A stretch of 62,269 bases of DNA from an uncultured Kiritimatiellota bacterium. Lineage in GTDB: Bacteria; Verrucomicrobiota; Kiritimatiellia; RFP12; UBA1067. Both the position numbers and the translations under genes were made by a program. Under the pieces are notes generated by a model, which was given only the letters and a program-made list of their open reading frames with translations, was not told the DNA's origin and made no database searches. The stretch covers positions 1 to 62,269 of the forward strand of contig CAKTUI010000010.1 in assembly GCA_934621385.1 (NCBI GenBank), given 5' to 3'. Within the stretch, counting starts at the first letter, position 1. Every line of letters begins with the position of its first letter. Shown here in pieces: positions 25,126 to 33,366 of the stretch.

Positions 25126-26123
25126 AGAATACCCTTCGCTCACGGCGGGCCGAGTGGCTCGTCACGTTGCCGTCCTTCCTGTGGCTGGCTCTCTTCTTCG
25201 CAGTTCCCGCACTGATTGTGCTGGCGTTCACCTTCCACGGACACGATGCAAACGGCGGCGTGGGAGAGTGGAGCATGGCGACTTGGCGGGAACTGGTGAA
25301 CCCGGACTACCCGGCCATCGTCTGGAATACGCTGCGCATCTCGTTTGAGGTGACGGTGTGGTGCATCATCCTGGCGCTTCCGTGCGCCTACGCCATTGCA
25401 CGGATGAATCCGCGCTGGCGGGCGATTGTCGCGGGGGCGATTATGCTGCCGTTTTGGACGAGTTTCGTCGTGCGGGTCTTCGCCTGGAAGACGATGTTGC
25501 ACCCGGACGGATGGTTGCAGTCGTGCTACCTCGTGTGGTTGCGCGTTCGGGAGTGGATGTTCGACTGGTTGCCCGGGTTCTTGCAGAAGTTCTTCATCTG
25601 GACGGGCATGGCCTCGGCTGGACCGGTCGACCCGGCGTCCTCGACGATTCTCGATTCGGAGGCGGCGGTCGTCCTCGTGTCGGTCTATTCGCTCCTGCCG
25701 TTCGCCATTATGCCGATTTACACGGCGGCGGAAAAGTTCGACTTCTCGCTCCTTGAGGCGGCCCGCGACCTCGGGGCGCGTGGCTTCTATGCCTTTCGCA
25801 AGATCTTCATTCCCGGCATTCGCCAGGGCCTTGTTTCGGCGATTCTGATGGTCTTCATTCCGGCCATTGGCTCGTATGTCATTCCCCAGATGCTCGGCGG
25901 GACGGATTGCGTGCTCATCGGCAACAAGATTTTCATGCGGGCGATTCAGAATCGGAACATTCCCCATGCCTCGGCCTTGGCGACGCTCATGGCGGTCTCG
26001 GTCCTCGTGCCGATTGCGCTGGCCATGTGGTGGAAGAGCCGACAGGATGCGCGTGACCGCAAGCGGTTGGAAAGCCAGACCGCCAAGCTGATGATGGGCG
26101 GCAGTGGAGGAGGGCTTCGATGA
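25122..26123 (+). CDS. potB: Spermidine/putrescine-type ABC permease B
   Basis: A 333-residue membrane protein. A first hydrophobic helix near residues 14-40 is followed by the binding-protein-dependent permease domain. The EAA cytoplasmic loop is present ('EAARDLGARGFYAFRKIFIPGIRQGL'-type, about residues 220-245), which docks on PotA. It is longer than typical PotB because of an insert around residues 130-185 between helices ('WLQSCYLVWLRVREW' to 'ASSTILDS'). Coupled by 4-base overlaps to potA and potC. Confidence 0.92.
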   Translation: MKNTLRSRRAEWLVTLPSFLWLALFFAVPALIVLAFTFHGHDANGGVGEWSMATWRELVNPDYPAIVWNTLRISFEVTVWCIILALPCAYAIARMNPRWRAIVAGAIMLPFWTSFVVRVFAWKTMLHPDGWLQSCYLVWLRVREWMFDWLPGFLQKFFIWTGMASAGPVDPASSTILDSEAAVVLVSVYSLLPFAIMPIYTAAEKFDFSLLEAARDLGARGFYAFRKIFIPGIRQGLVSAILMVFIPAIGSYVIPQMLGGTDCVLIGNKIFMRAIQNRNIPHASALATLMAVSVLVPIALAMWWKSRQDARDRKRLESQTAKLMMGGSGGGLR

Positions 26124-26941
26124 AGCGTTCGTTCTTTTCCGTCGCCGTACTCGGCTGCGTGCTCGCCTTTCTCTACGTTCCGATTGTGCTCGTGGTTGTC
26201 TACGGATTCATCCCGAATGGCATCTCGATGAGTTTCTTCGATGCTCGCGGCACTTTCATCGGCTTTACGGGCAAGTGGTACGCCCAGATCTTTTCGGGTG
26301 ACTATTCGGTCCGTGCCCTCATGCAGAGCTTTTGGCTTTCGCTGACGATTGCGGGGCTTGCGACCGTCATCTCCTGCGTCATCGGCACAACTGCCGCGCT
26401 TGCCCTCCACCGCTGGAAGGACCGCCTGCAGACGATTCACCATGCCCTCGTCTATACGCCGCTTATCATGCCCGACATCCTGATTGGCATTTCGTTGCTC
26501 ATGCTGTTCGTCGCCTGCCGGATTGACTGTGGCTTCTGGACGATTCTCATCGCCCACGTGACCTTCTGTGTCTCCTATGTGGTGATGACCGTGCTGGCCC
26601 GGTTGCAGGACTTCGACGACCGCCTCATCGAGGCCGCCTATGACCTCGGGGCCGGACCGTGGACGACCTTCTTCAGAGTCGAACTGCCGATCCTGATGCC
26701 GGGCATTATCGCGGGCGGCTTGCTGGCGTTCACGCTTTCGATTGACGACGTGGTGATTACGTCCTTTGTCAATGGCGCGGGAACGAATACCTTCCCGACC
26801 TACGTGAGTTCAATGACGAAGCACTCCAAGAACCTGCCCGCCGTCTTTGCGCTCTCGACGCTGATGCTGCTCTTCACCTGCACGCTCGTCGGCATTTCAA
26901 AGTGGATTACGGGGCGGCAGCAGCCTCAGCGAAAGAAATAG
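26120..26941 (+). CDS. potC: Spermidine/putrescine-type ABC permease C
   Basis: A 273-residue permease. About six hydrophobic helices, with the EAA loop 'EAAYDLGAGPWTTFFRVELP' and the PotC-like 'LAFTLSIDDVVITSFVNGAG' segment. It pairs with PotB to form the channel. No substrate-binding protein (PotD) follows, and the next gene is a glycosyltransferase. The binding protein must be elsewhere in the genome, or the transporter's substrate differs from polyamines. Confidence 0.92.
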   Translation: MKRSFFSVAVLGCVLAFLYVPIVLVVVYGFIPNGISMSFFDARGTFIGFTGKWYAQIFSGDYSVRALMQSFWLSLTIAGLATVISCVIGTTAALALHRWKDRLQTIHHALVYTPLIMPDILIGISLLMLFVACRIDCGFWTILIAHVTFCVSYVVMTVLARLQDFDDRLIEAAYDLGAGPWTTFFRVELPILMPGIIAGGLLAFTLSIDDVVITSFVNGAGTNTFPTYVSSMTKHSKNLPAVFALSTLMLLFTCTLVGISKWITGRQQPQRKK

Positions 26942-26949
26942 TCCAGCCC

Positions 26950-27783
26950 ATGGGCGGCATCCTGCACATTGCGCCGGGCGCGGCGGATGAGACGAACGGT
27001 ATCGCCGTGGCGGCCAAGCTGATTGCCCGCGCACAGGGGGCATCCGTCGTGGACGCGGCGGATGTCACGCGGCGACAGGTGGACGTGGCGGATGAGGTGT
27101 GGGTGCATTCCATGTGGCTACCGAGCGTTCGCCGGGCGTGTCGCGGCGTTCTCAGGGCGGGCAAGCCCCTCGTCCGCGTTCCCCACGGATGCCTCGACCC
27201 CCTGCGGCTGAAGTACCACGGGTGGAAGAAATGGTGGTTCAATTCCCTTGAGCGTGGGCTTTTTCGCCGCGCCGCCCGCGTTGTCGCGACGTGTGCCGCC
27301 GAGGCGGGCTGGATTCGTGCCTATGAACCCCGTGTGCGGGAAGTCGAGGTTCTGGATTTGCACCGCTTTTTCGTCGTTTCCGCCGCGCATCCGAAAGGGG
27401 ATGGTGCGGTGCGGAATGTCCATTTCCTTTATTTGGGGCGGCGGCATCCGCTGAAGGGTGTCGACTACCTCGAACCGGCGATGCAGGGACTCCGCCATGC
27501 GGAGTTGCGCATCGTTTCGGGGGCCGTCGGGGAGGAAAAGGAACATACCTGGGCGTGGTGCGATGTCCTCGTGTTGCCGACATTGAGCGAGAATTTCGGC
27601 TTGGTGGTGGCGGAGGCCCTCCAGCGCGGCAAGCGCGTCATTACGACGGACGGTGCGCCGGCCTGGGCCGATGTCCCGGGGATTGTCTACCTGCGCGGAT
27701 TCGTCGCGGCGGAACCTCATGAGCGCATTCGTCTCCTGCACGAGGCCATCGCGGCGGAATGCAGGGGCTTTGCTGCGGTCTGA
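26950..27783 (+). CDS. Glycosyltransferase, GT4-like
   Basis: A 277-residue protein beginning 8 bases after potC; the ATG lacks an obvious ribosome site. The N-terminal half is Rossmann-like ('ETNGIAVAAKLIARA', 'EVWVHSMW', 'LVRVPHGCLDPLRLKY'). The C-terminal half has the GT-B donor site: 'FLYLGRRHPLKGVDYL', then 'CDVLVLPTLSENFGLVVAEALQRGKRVI', with the ExFGxxxxE Glu pair typical of GT4. It is shorter than most GT4 enzymes (usually 350-400), with a compact acceptor domain. It probably acts on a surface polysaccharide; the link with potABC is unexplained. Confidence 0.82.
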   Translation: MGGILHIAPGAADETNGIAVAAKLIARAQGASVVDAADVTRRQVDVADEVWVHSMWLPSVRRACRGVLRAGKPLVRVPHGCLDPLRLKYHGWKKWWFNSLERGLFRRAARVVATCAAEAGWIRAYEPRVREVEVLDLHRFFVVSAAHPKGDGAVRNVHFLYLGRRHPLKGVDYLEPAMQGLRHAELRIVSGAVGEEKEHTWAWCDVLVLPTLSENFGLVVAEALQRGKRVITTDGAPAWADVPGIVYLRGFVAAEPHERIRLLHEAIAAECRGFAAV

Positions 27784-27816
27784 TTTGGACCGAAGAGCAT
27801 CAATCCAGTCGCAGAA

Positions 27817-28082
27817 TGACGCGTCAAGGGTCTTGACGTCAAAATGCTATTTTCGACCGTTTTTGTCCGTTTTTTTGCTCGCCACGTCAAAGTGCTTGAC
27901 GCGATTTGACGCGGTTTTGACGCGGATTTTGACGCCAAAAACGCCTGATAAATTAGTCTATCTATATATATAATAAAAAATATATATATTTATTATAAGA
28001 GAGGCATCACGCGTCAAGGCGAAGGCGTGTGTGGGGGGAAATCGGGGCCCACGCGCAGACCCCCTTTGACGTCTTGACGCGG
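27817..28082. repeat. Phased TTGACGCG repeats around an AT-only hairpin
   Basis: Four direct TTGACGC(G/C) repeats start at 27896, 27906, 27917 and 27929 (10-12 bp steps). Palindromes TGACGCGTCA (27817-27826) and TTGACGTCAA (27833-27842) lie to the left. Further copies are at 27885 (inverted), 28010 (inverted), 28066 and 28075. Between them, about 27946-27999 is almost pure A/T and holds an inverted repeat, TATAATAAA (27969-27977) and TTTATTATA (27989-27997). It resembles iterons plus an unwinding element, or a regulator cluster. Confidence 0.8.
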
Positions 28083-28102
28083 CGGATTTGGGCGGGGAAT
28101 TG

Positions 28103-28290
28103 AACCATGGAATGCACGGAAGTCACGGAAAGGGGCGGGTGATTTTTAGCCGAGAGCGCAGAGGTCGCAGAGAGTTGTGGGATAGTGATGAGTGGAGAGT
28201 GGCGAGTGATGAGTAGCATCGCGTCCACTAATCACTGACCACTGACCACTCTCCAGCGTCTTTGAGTCCTTTGCGACCTTTGCGGCTAAA
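28103..28290. repeat. MITE-like inverted-repeat element, copy 1
   Basis: It starts with a 'GGAATGCACGGAAGTCACGG' run, then TTTTTAGCCG with AGAGCGCAGAGGTCGCAGAG. After a central hairpin (GGAGAGTGG against CCACTCTCC) it ends with the reverse of the second block (CTTTGCGACCTTTGCGGCTAAAAA). No coding frame is credible. A related copy is at 61733-61870. Such CACGGAAA/GTCGCAGAG repeats are widespread intergenic elements in environmental bacteria. Confidence 0.7.
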
Positions 28291-28590
28291 AACAAACCGC
28301 CGCGTAGAGGATCGCATCAAAGGCGGCAGATTTTTTTTTGAAAAGTGCATCGCTCCAGACACTAACTAATATGGAAGGGCGGGCGGAATGATGTCCCTTG
28401 GTTGATGGAATGCGCATCGCGGCAGTTGGAGATGCGTACGGTTGATGGGTGTGGTGGGCACGGCTCGATTGTGTCGTGCGCTTCCTTGTGTGGCGGTGGA
28501 ATCGGCCGCGTAGAGATTGAGATGGGTCGTGTAGGGTGATGGTGCGTAGAGGAATTGGACGATTTCCCATTGGCGGAGCCTGGGTGGGCA
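28291..28590. other. Gap before infA, no gene recognised
   Basis: About 300 bases with a run of nine T at 28331-28339 and a fragment of the TGCGCATCGCGGCA repeat near 28410. Overlapping short frames on the minus strand show no family resemblance and look like composition artefacts. Confidence 0.5.
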
Positions 28591-28619
28591 TTGATTTTCG
28601 CGGCGATAAATGGTATCAT
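28591..28619 (+). promoter_or_regulatory. Promoter of the infA-lpxB unit
   Basis: TTGATT (28591-28596) and TATCAT (28614-28619) are 17 bases apart, with TGG before the -10. It lies 32 bases before the infA ATG. Confidence 0.7.
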
Positions 28620-28651
28620 ATCGTCGTTTTACGGTCAAAAAGGCAAAACGA

Positions 28652-28879
28652 ATGGCGAAAGAAGAAGATCAGGCAATTGAGGTGACTGGGACGGTCACCA
28701 AGGTTCTACCTGCCACGATGTACAAGGTTCGGCTTGAGAACGGGCACGAGGTGCTCGCGCATATCTCGGGCAAAATGAGGAAGTTCTTCATCAAGATCGC
28801 AATCGGCGATACGGTTACGGTCGAGATTTCCCCCTACGACCTTGGCAAGGGGCGAATCACCTATCGCCATAAGGCCTAA
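28652..28879 (+). CDS. infA: Translation initiation factor IF-1
   Basis: A 75-residue single OB-fold (S1) protein that binds the 30S A site during initiation. The start at 'MAKEEDQAIEVTGTV' gives the normal length; the typical 'NGHEVLAHISGKMRK' and 'GDTVTVEISPYDLGKGRITYR' stretches are present. Usual IF-1 begins 'MAKED', as here. It opens the longest housekeeping unit of the window, which then runs for about 12 kb in one direction. Confidence 0.97.
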   Translation: MAKEEDQAIEVTGTVTKVLPATMYKVRLENGHEVLAHISGKMRKFFIKIAIGDTVTVEISPYDLGKGRITYRHKA

Positions 28880-28964
28880 GAGTTGATTTTGGCATTTCCC
28901 CGGTTGTGTGGGGGCGTGTCGTCTGTCGTTTCATAAATCATTTAGTCAAAGTAAGGAGTACAAC

Positions 28965-29729
28965 ATGTCAGGTCATAGCCACTGGGCGACAATCAAGCGT
29001 GCAAAAGGCGCGGCGGATGCGAAGAAGGGTAAGATCTTCTCGAAACTCGGCAAGGAAATCACCATCGTCGTGAAGGCGAAGGGCGGCGATCCGGATAACA
29101 ATCCGACGCTCCGTACGCTCATTGCGAAGGCGAAGGCCGCGCAGATGCCGAACGACAACATCGAGCGTGCAATCAAGAAGGGCACGGGCGAGCTTGAGTC
29201 GGCCGAAATGGTGGACGCCCAGTACGAGGGCATCAAGGGCGGCACGGCCGTCGTCGTCCGCGTGCTGACGGATAACAAGAACCGTGCGGCGGCCGAAGTC
29301 TCGAACGTCTTCAAGAAGAACGGTCTTGAACTGGCGAAGCCGGGCAGCGCGAGCCGCCTCTTCGATCGTCTCGGCCAGGTGATGATTCCGGCGGCGGATG
29401 GCGTGACGGAAGATCGCGTGATGGAAGTCGCCCTTGAGGCGGGTGCCGAGGATGTCGTCGCCGAGGATGGCGGCTTCACGGTGAAGTGCCAGCCGAACGA
29501 CTTCGTGGCCGTTTCGGATGCCATCAAGGCGGCCGGGATTGCCATTGACGAGGAGGACTCCTCGATCGGTCTTGTCCCGAACATGATGAACCCGGTGAAC
29601 GACGTTGCGACGGCGAAGGCCATCAACAAGTTCGTCGAGATGCTCGAAGACCTTGAGGATGTCCAGGACGTCTACACGAACATGGAAACGACCGACGAGG
29701 TCGATGCCGCCCTCGAAGCCGAGGGTTGA
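28965..29729 (+). CDS. yebC: YebC/PmpR (TACO1) family protein
   Basis: A 254-residue protein starting at 'MSGHSHWATIKRAKG', the family's signature, with a TAAGGAG ribosome site ahead. Family hallmarks: 'KGKIFSKLGKEI', 'PTLRTLIAKAKAAQMPNDNIERAIKKGTG', 'YEGIKGGTAVVVRVLTDNKNRAAAEV' (each seen in order). Family members have been described as transcription regulators and, more recently, as helping ribosomes through proline stretches. The length is normal. The in-frame extension upstream at 28908 is non-homologous and was rejected. Confidence 0.95.
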   Translation: MSGHSHWATIKRAKGAADAKKGKIFSKLGKEITIVVKAKGGDPDNNPTLRTLIAKAKAAQMPNDNIERAIKKGTGELESAEMVDAQYEGIKGGTAVVVRVLTDNKNRAAAEVSNVFKKNGLELAKPGSASRLFDRLGQVMIPAADGVTEDRVMEVALEAGAEDVVAEDGGFTVKCQPNDFVAVSDAIKAAGIAIDEEDSSIGLVPNMMNPVNDVATAKAINKFVEMLEDLEDVQDVYTNMETTDEVDAALEAEG

Positions 29730-29762
29730 GTTCTCTCGCCACACTTGTTTCGGAGGCTGAGA

Positions 29763-30953
29763 ATGCCGTTTGATACGGTTGAAGAATGCCTCAAGTCGTT
29801 GCGCGGCGGCGGCATCGTCCTTGTGACGGATGACGCCGACCGCGAGAACGAGGGCGATTGCATTTGTGCCGCTCGGTTTGCAACGCTTGAGAACGTGAAC
29901 TTTATGGCGACTCACGCCAAGGGGCTTATCTGTATGCCGATGAGTGCCGCGTGGTGTCGTAAGCTTGATTTGCCGCAGATGGTTCGCCAGAACACCGACA
30001 ACCACCAGACGGCGTTTACTGTTTCGATTGATGCAGTTGAGACGACGACGGGGATTTCGGCGGCGGAGCGTGCGCTGACGGCGCAGGCCTGCGTACGCCC
30101 GGGCGTGAAGCCGTCGGACTTCCGTCGCCCGGGGCACATGTTCCCGCTGGAGGCGCGTGAAGGTGGCGTTCTCAAGCGTGCGGGACATACCGAGGCGACC
30201 GTTGACCTCTGCCGGTTGGCCGGTCTTGAGGAGGTCGGGCTGTGCTGTGAGGTCATGAAGGACGACGGCACGATGGCGCGGATGCCCGATCACATTGCCT
30301 TTGCGAAGAAGTTCGGGCTGAAGTTCCTTTCAATTGCCGACCTGATTGCCTATCGTCGGCGGACGGATCGGCTCGTCGAAGCAGTTGAGGATGTGGACTT
30401 GCCGACGGATCACGGGCACTTCCGTCTGAAGATGTACCGCTCGCGCATTTCGGGCCTTGAGCATTTGGCGCTCATCAAGGGCGACGTGACGACACCCGAA
30501 CCGGTTCTGACGCGTGTCCATTCCGAGTGCTTTACGGGCGATGTCCTCGGTAGCGAACGCTGCGATTGCGGTCATCAGCTGCACGCGGCGATGGAGATGA
30601 TTGAACGCGAGGGGCGCGGCGTTATCCTCTATATGCGCCAGGAAGGGCGTGGCATTGGGCTTGCGAACAAGTTGCACGCCTATCGCAAGCAGGAGGAGGG
30701 ACTGGATACGGTCGAGGCGAATGTCGCCCTTGGTTTCCCGCCCGACCTCCGCGACTATGGCGAAGGTGCTCAGATTCTCGCCGACCTCGGCATCCACAAG
30801 GTTCGGCTGATGACGAACAATCCCTGCAAGATCAAGGGACTGGACGGCTATGGCATTGAGATTACCGAGCGTGTGCCGATTGTGATTCCAGCAAATGCGC
30901 ACGACCGCCGGTATCTGCAGACAAAGAAGGAGAAGATGGGGCATCTCATCTAA
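29763..30953 (+). CDS. ribBA: Bifunctional 3,4-dihydroxybutanone-phosphate synthase / GTP cyclohydrolase II
   Basis: A 396-residue fusion catalysing the two entry steps of riboflavin synthesis. The N-terminal RibB half has 'TDDADRENEGDCI' and 'DFRRPGHMFPL', plus the 'HTEATVDLCRLAG' end motif. The C-terminal RibA half has the zinc-binding 'SECFTGDVLGSERCDCG' and 'YMRQEGRGIGL'. Start at the ATG with GGAGG seven bases upstream; an earlier in-frame ATG at 29745 precedes that site and is less likely. Flavin demand in the window is met by apbE and the NfnAB genes. Confidence 0.95.
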   Translation: MPFDTVEECLKSLRGGGIVLVTDDADRENEGDCICAARFATLENVNFMATHAKGLICMPMSAAWCRKLDLPQMVRQNTDNHQTAFTVSIDAVETTTGISAAERALTAQACVRPGVKPSDFRRPGHMFPLEAREGGVLKRAGHTEATVDLCRLAGLEEVGLCCEVMKDDGTMARMPDHIAFAKKFGLKFLSIADLIAYRRRTDRLVEAVEDVDLPTDHGHFRLKMYRSRISGLEHLALIKGDVTTPEPVLTRVHSECFTGDVLGSERCDCGHQLHAAMEMIEREGRGVILYMRQEGRGIGLANKLHAYRKQEEGLDTVEANVALGFPPDLRDYGEGAQILADLGIHKVRLMTNNPCKIKGLDGYGIEITERVPIVIPANAHDRRYLQTKKEKMGHLI

Positions 30954-30960
30954 GCGGACG

Positions 30961-31947
30961 ATGAAGGTTACGGTCATTGGAGATGGTGGTTGGGGTACGG
31001 CGAATGCCATGCTCCTGGCTGGGTATGGTCACGACGTCACCATCTGGGGTGCGTTTGCGGACTACATAGACGAGATGCGTCGGACGCGGAAGAACGCGAA
31101 GTTCCTGCCGGGGGTCGACCTGCCCGAAGGGCTTTCGCTGACGGCGGATCCGGCGGAGGCCGTCGCCGGGTCGGATGTCGTCGTGCTTGCGCCGCCCTCC
31201 AAGTATTTTGCGTCCGTTGTCGAGAAGTTCAAGGGACTTGTGACCGACAAAATGCTGGTCGTCTCGCTGACGAAAGGGCTGTGCGAGCGCACGAGCCGCC
31301 GCATGACGGAACTGGCGGAGGAGATTCTGGGCATTCCCGACGTGGTGGCCCTGGCGGGTCCGACGCATGCCGAGGAGGTGAGTCGCGGCATTCCGACGGC
31401 CATTGTCGCCGCCTGTCGTAATCTCGATCGGGCGAAGGCCGTGCAGCGGCTTTGGTCTGGTCCGCGCTTTCGTGTCTACACATCGGATGATCCCGTCGGC
31501 GTGGAGATTGGCGGTGCGGTCAAGAACGTCATTGCGATTGCCGTCGGCTGTTCGGATGGCATGGGGTATGGCGACAACACGCGGGCGGCGCTGATTACGC
31601 GTGGGCTTGCGGAGATGAAGCGCTTCGTGCTGGCGTACGGTGGTAAGCCCGAGACATTGTCGGGCTTGGCCGGTGTCGGCGACCTGATTGTGACGTGCAC
31701 GTCGCAGCATTCGCGCAATCACACCGTGGGCTACCGACTTGGACAGGGTGAGAAGATTGCCGACATTCTCGCGTCCATGCAGATGGTCGCCGAGGGCGTG
31801 TGGAACTCGCGGGTCGTGCACGAACTGGCGGCCAAGATGGGTGTGGAGATGCCGATTTCGGATCTCGTCTACGCCGTGTGCTACGAGAACTACGATGCGC
31901 GTCAGGCGGCGACGGCAATTATGAGCCGTGACCTTAAGGGCGAGTAA
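30961..31947 (+). CDS. gpsA: Glycerol-3-phosphate dehydrogenase (NAD(P)+)
   Basis: A 328-residue enzyme making sn-glycerol 3-phosphate for phospholipids. The N-terminal 'VIGDGGWGTANAMLL' is the NAD(P) Rossmann loop, with 'LVVSLTKGL' and 'ALAGPTHAEEV' in the core. The catalytic-domain Lys is in 'GAVKNVIAIAVG', and 'GLAGVGDLIVTCTSQHSRN' is the substrate loop. Start at ATG 30961, 8 bases after ribBA's stop. Length is normal for the family. Confidence 0.95.
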   Translation: MKVTVIGDGGWGTANAMLLAGYGHDVTIWGAFADYIDEMRRTRKNAKFLPGVDLPEGLSLTADPAEAVAGSDVVVLAPPSKYFASVVEKFKGLVTDKMLVVSLTKGLCERTSRRMTELAEEILGIPDVVALAGPTHAEEVSRGIPTAIVAACRNLDRAKAVQRLWSGPRFRVYTSDDPVGVEIGGAVKNVIAIAVGCSDGMGYGDNTRAALITRGLAEMKRFVLAYGGKPETLSGLAGVGDLIVTCTSQHSRNHTVGYRLGQGEKIADILASMQMVAEGVWNSRVVHELAAKMGVEMPISDLVYAVCYENYDARQAATAIMSRDLKGE

Positions 31948-31958
31948 AGGGTGGAGGC

Positions 31959-32801
31959 ATGCGGGCCGACTTGTTTGGGATTTTCGCATTCTTCAGCTTC
32001 TGGCTCGGTGCCTGCATCGCGTCCTTCCTCAATGTCGTCATTTGGCGTGTGCCTCGCGGCGAATCCATCGTTTCGCCGCCCTCGCACTGCCCGAGGTGTG
32101 GCGCGTCGATTCGTTGGTTTGAGAACATTCCCATTCTCTCGTGGCTGGCCTTGCGCGGGCGGTGTTCGCGCTGCCACCTGCCGATTTCGCCGCGCTATGT
32201 GATTGTCGAGGCAATGGGCGGTGGACTCTTCCTCGCGGCGTTCCTTTCGGTCGGTCTCTTGGCACCTTTCCTCTGGGTTTGGATCTCGCTGATGATAGTC
32301 GGTACGTTCATCGACTTCGACCATCAGCTCCTGCCCGATTTCGTGACGGTGGGCGGAATGGTTTACGGGGTTGCGCTGGCACTGGCGTCCTCCTTTCTTC
32401 CTTTTCCCCTGATTCGGGATGCCTTTCCTCTTTTCCCGGCCCTTCAGCCGTTCGCCCTGCCGATTTATAATTCGCTCCTGGGATTGGCCCTTGGTTTTGG
32501 ATCGCTTTGGCTTGTGCGGTTCTTTGGTTCGCGGGCGTTTGGCCGCGAGGCGATGGGGCTTGGGGACGTCTTTCTCATGGGGGCGATTGGCGCCCTGTTC
32601 GGTCCGCTCTCGGTCATCGTGACGCTGATTGTCTCGTCCATTACTGGCTCGATTGTCGGATGTGGACTCATTGCGGTTTCCAAGGCGCGGCTTGGCAATT
32701 TCGTTTTGATACCCTTCGGACCCTATCTGTGCCTCGGGTGTTTGGCGTGGATGTTCTATGGACCGGAGTTGGTTGGCTGGTATGTGAATCTGATGAAGTG
32801 A
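31959..32801 (+). CDS. Prepilin peptidase / N-methyltransferase (A24)
   Basis: A 280-residue inner-membrane protein that cleaves and N-methylates type IV pilin-like leader peptides. The N-terminal cytoplasmic domain has two CxxC pairs ('CPRCG' and 'CSRCH') with 'SFLNVVIWRVPRGES', as in PilD-type bifunctional enzymes. The aspartate protease pair is in 'GTFIDFDHQLLPD' and 'MGLGDVFLMG' (GxGD). No pilin or secretion genes are adjacent, so the substrates lie elsewhere. Confidence 0.93.
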   Translation: MRADLFGIFAFFSFWLGACIASFLNVVIWRVPRGESIVSPPSHCPRCGASIRWFENIPILSWLALRGRCSRCHLPISPRYVIVEAMGGGLFLAAFLSVGLLAPFLWVWISLMIVGTFIDFDHQLLPDFVTVGGMVYGVALALASSFLPFPLIRDAFPLFPALQPFALPIYNSLLGLALGFGSLWLVRFFGSRAFGREAMGLGDVFLMGAIGALFGPLSVIVTLIVSSITGSIVGCGLIAVSKARLGNFVLIPFGPYLCLGCLAWMFYGPELVGWYVNLMK

Positions 32802-32811
32802 GGTGCGCAAG

Positions 32812-33366
32812 ATGAAGAAGACCTATCTTTCGGCGAATGACTATCTTCAGGATGAATGGCGGTTGGCGGCGGCCATCAAGAAGTCTGGCTGGCGGCCGGA
32901 CATCCTCATTGCCCTCTGGAGGGGTGGCGCACCGGTCGGCGTTTCGCTTCACGAGTTCTTCAAGTGCGCCGGCTGGTCGATTCAGCACATGCCGCTCAAG
33001 TGCGCGAGCTACACGGGCATCGGCGAGAACAAGGGCGGGGTCGTCTTTACGCATGGCGATGTCATCTTCAGTATGCTGCGCAAGGGCGACCGCGTCCTTG
33101 TGGTGGACGATGTCTTCGATACGGGCAAGACGGCCGAGGCCGTTCATGCGCGAATCAGCGAGACGGGGGCCGAGATGCGCATGGCGTGCGTCTACTGGAA
33201 GCCCGGCAAGAACCAGACGAATCTGAAGCCCGACTATTTCGTCAAGGATGTCGGCAATGACTGGATTGTCTTTCCGCACGAGATTGAGGGTCTGACGGAC
33301 GAGGAAATCCGCGAGAAGGATTCGATGCTGGCCGAGACGCTGGCCGGTGTGAGGAACGCGCAATGA
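32812..33366 (+). CDS. Phosphoribosyltransferase, purine-type
   Basis: A 184-residue type I phosphoribosyltransferase. The PRPP-binding loop is 'VLVVDDVFDTGKTAE', and 'IALWRGGAPVGV' is the pyrophosphate loop. The layout resembles hypoxanthine/xanthine-type salvage enzymes but the hood region is not diagnostic, so the base is uncertain. Start at ATG 32812 rather than an in-frame GTG at 32803, since GAGG lies 7-8 bases upstream of the ATG. The end overlaps the next gene (ATGA). Confidence 0.82.
   Translation: MKKTYLSANDYLQDEWRLAAAIKKSGWRPDILIALWRGGAPVGVSLHEFFKCAGWSIQHMPLKCASYTGIGENKGGVVFTHGDVIFSMLRKGDRVLVVDDVFDTGKTAEAVHARISETGAEMRMACVYWKPGKNQTNLKPDYFVKDVGNDWIVFPHEIEGLTDEEIREKDSMLAETLAGVRNAQ

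Noticed and set aside
28286..28638. Several small minus-strand genes before infA
   Set aside because: Overlapping frames with Pro/His/Ser-rich translations and no ribosome site; they lie among repeats.
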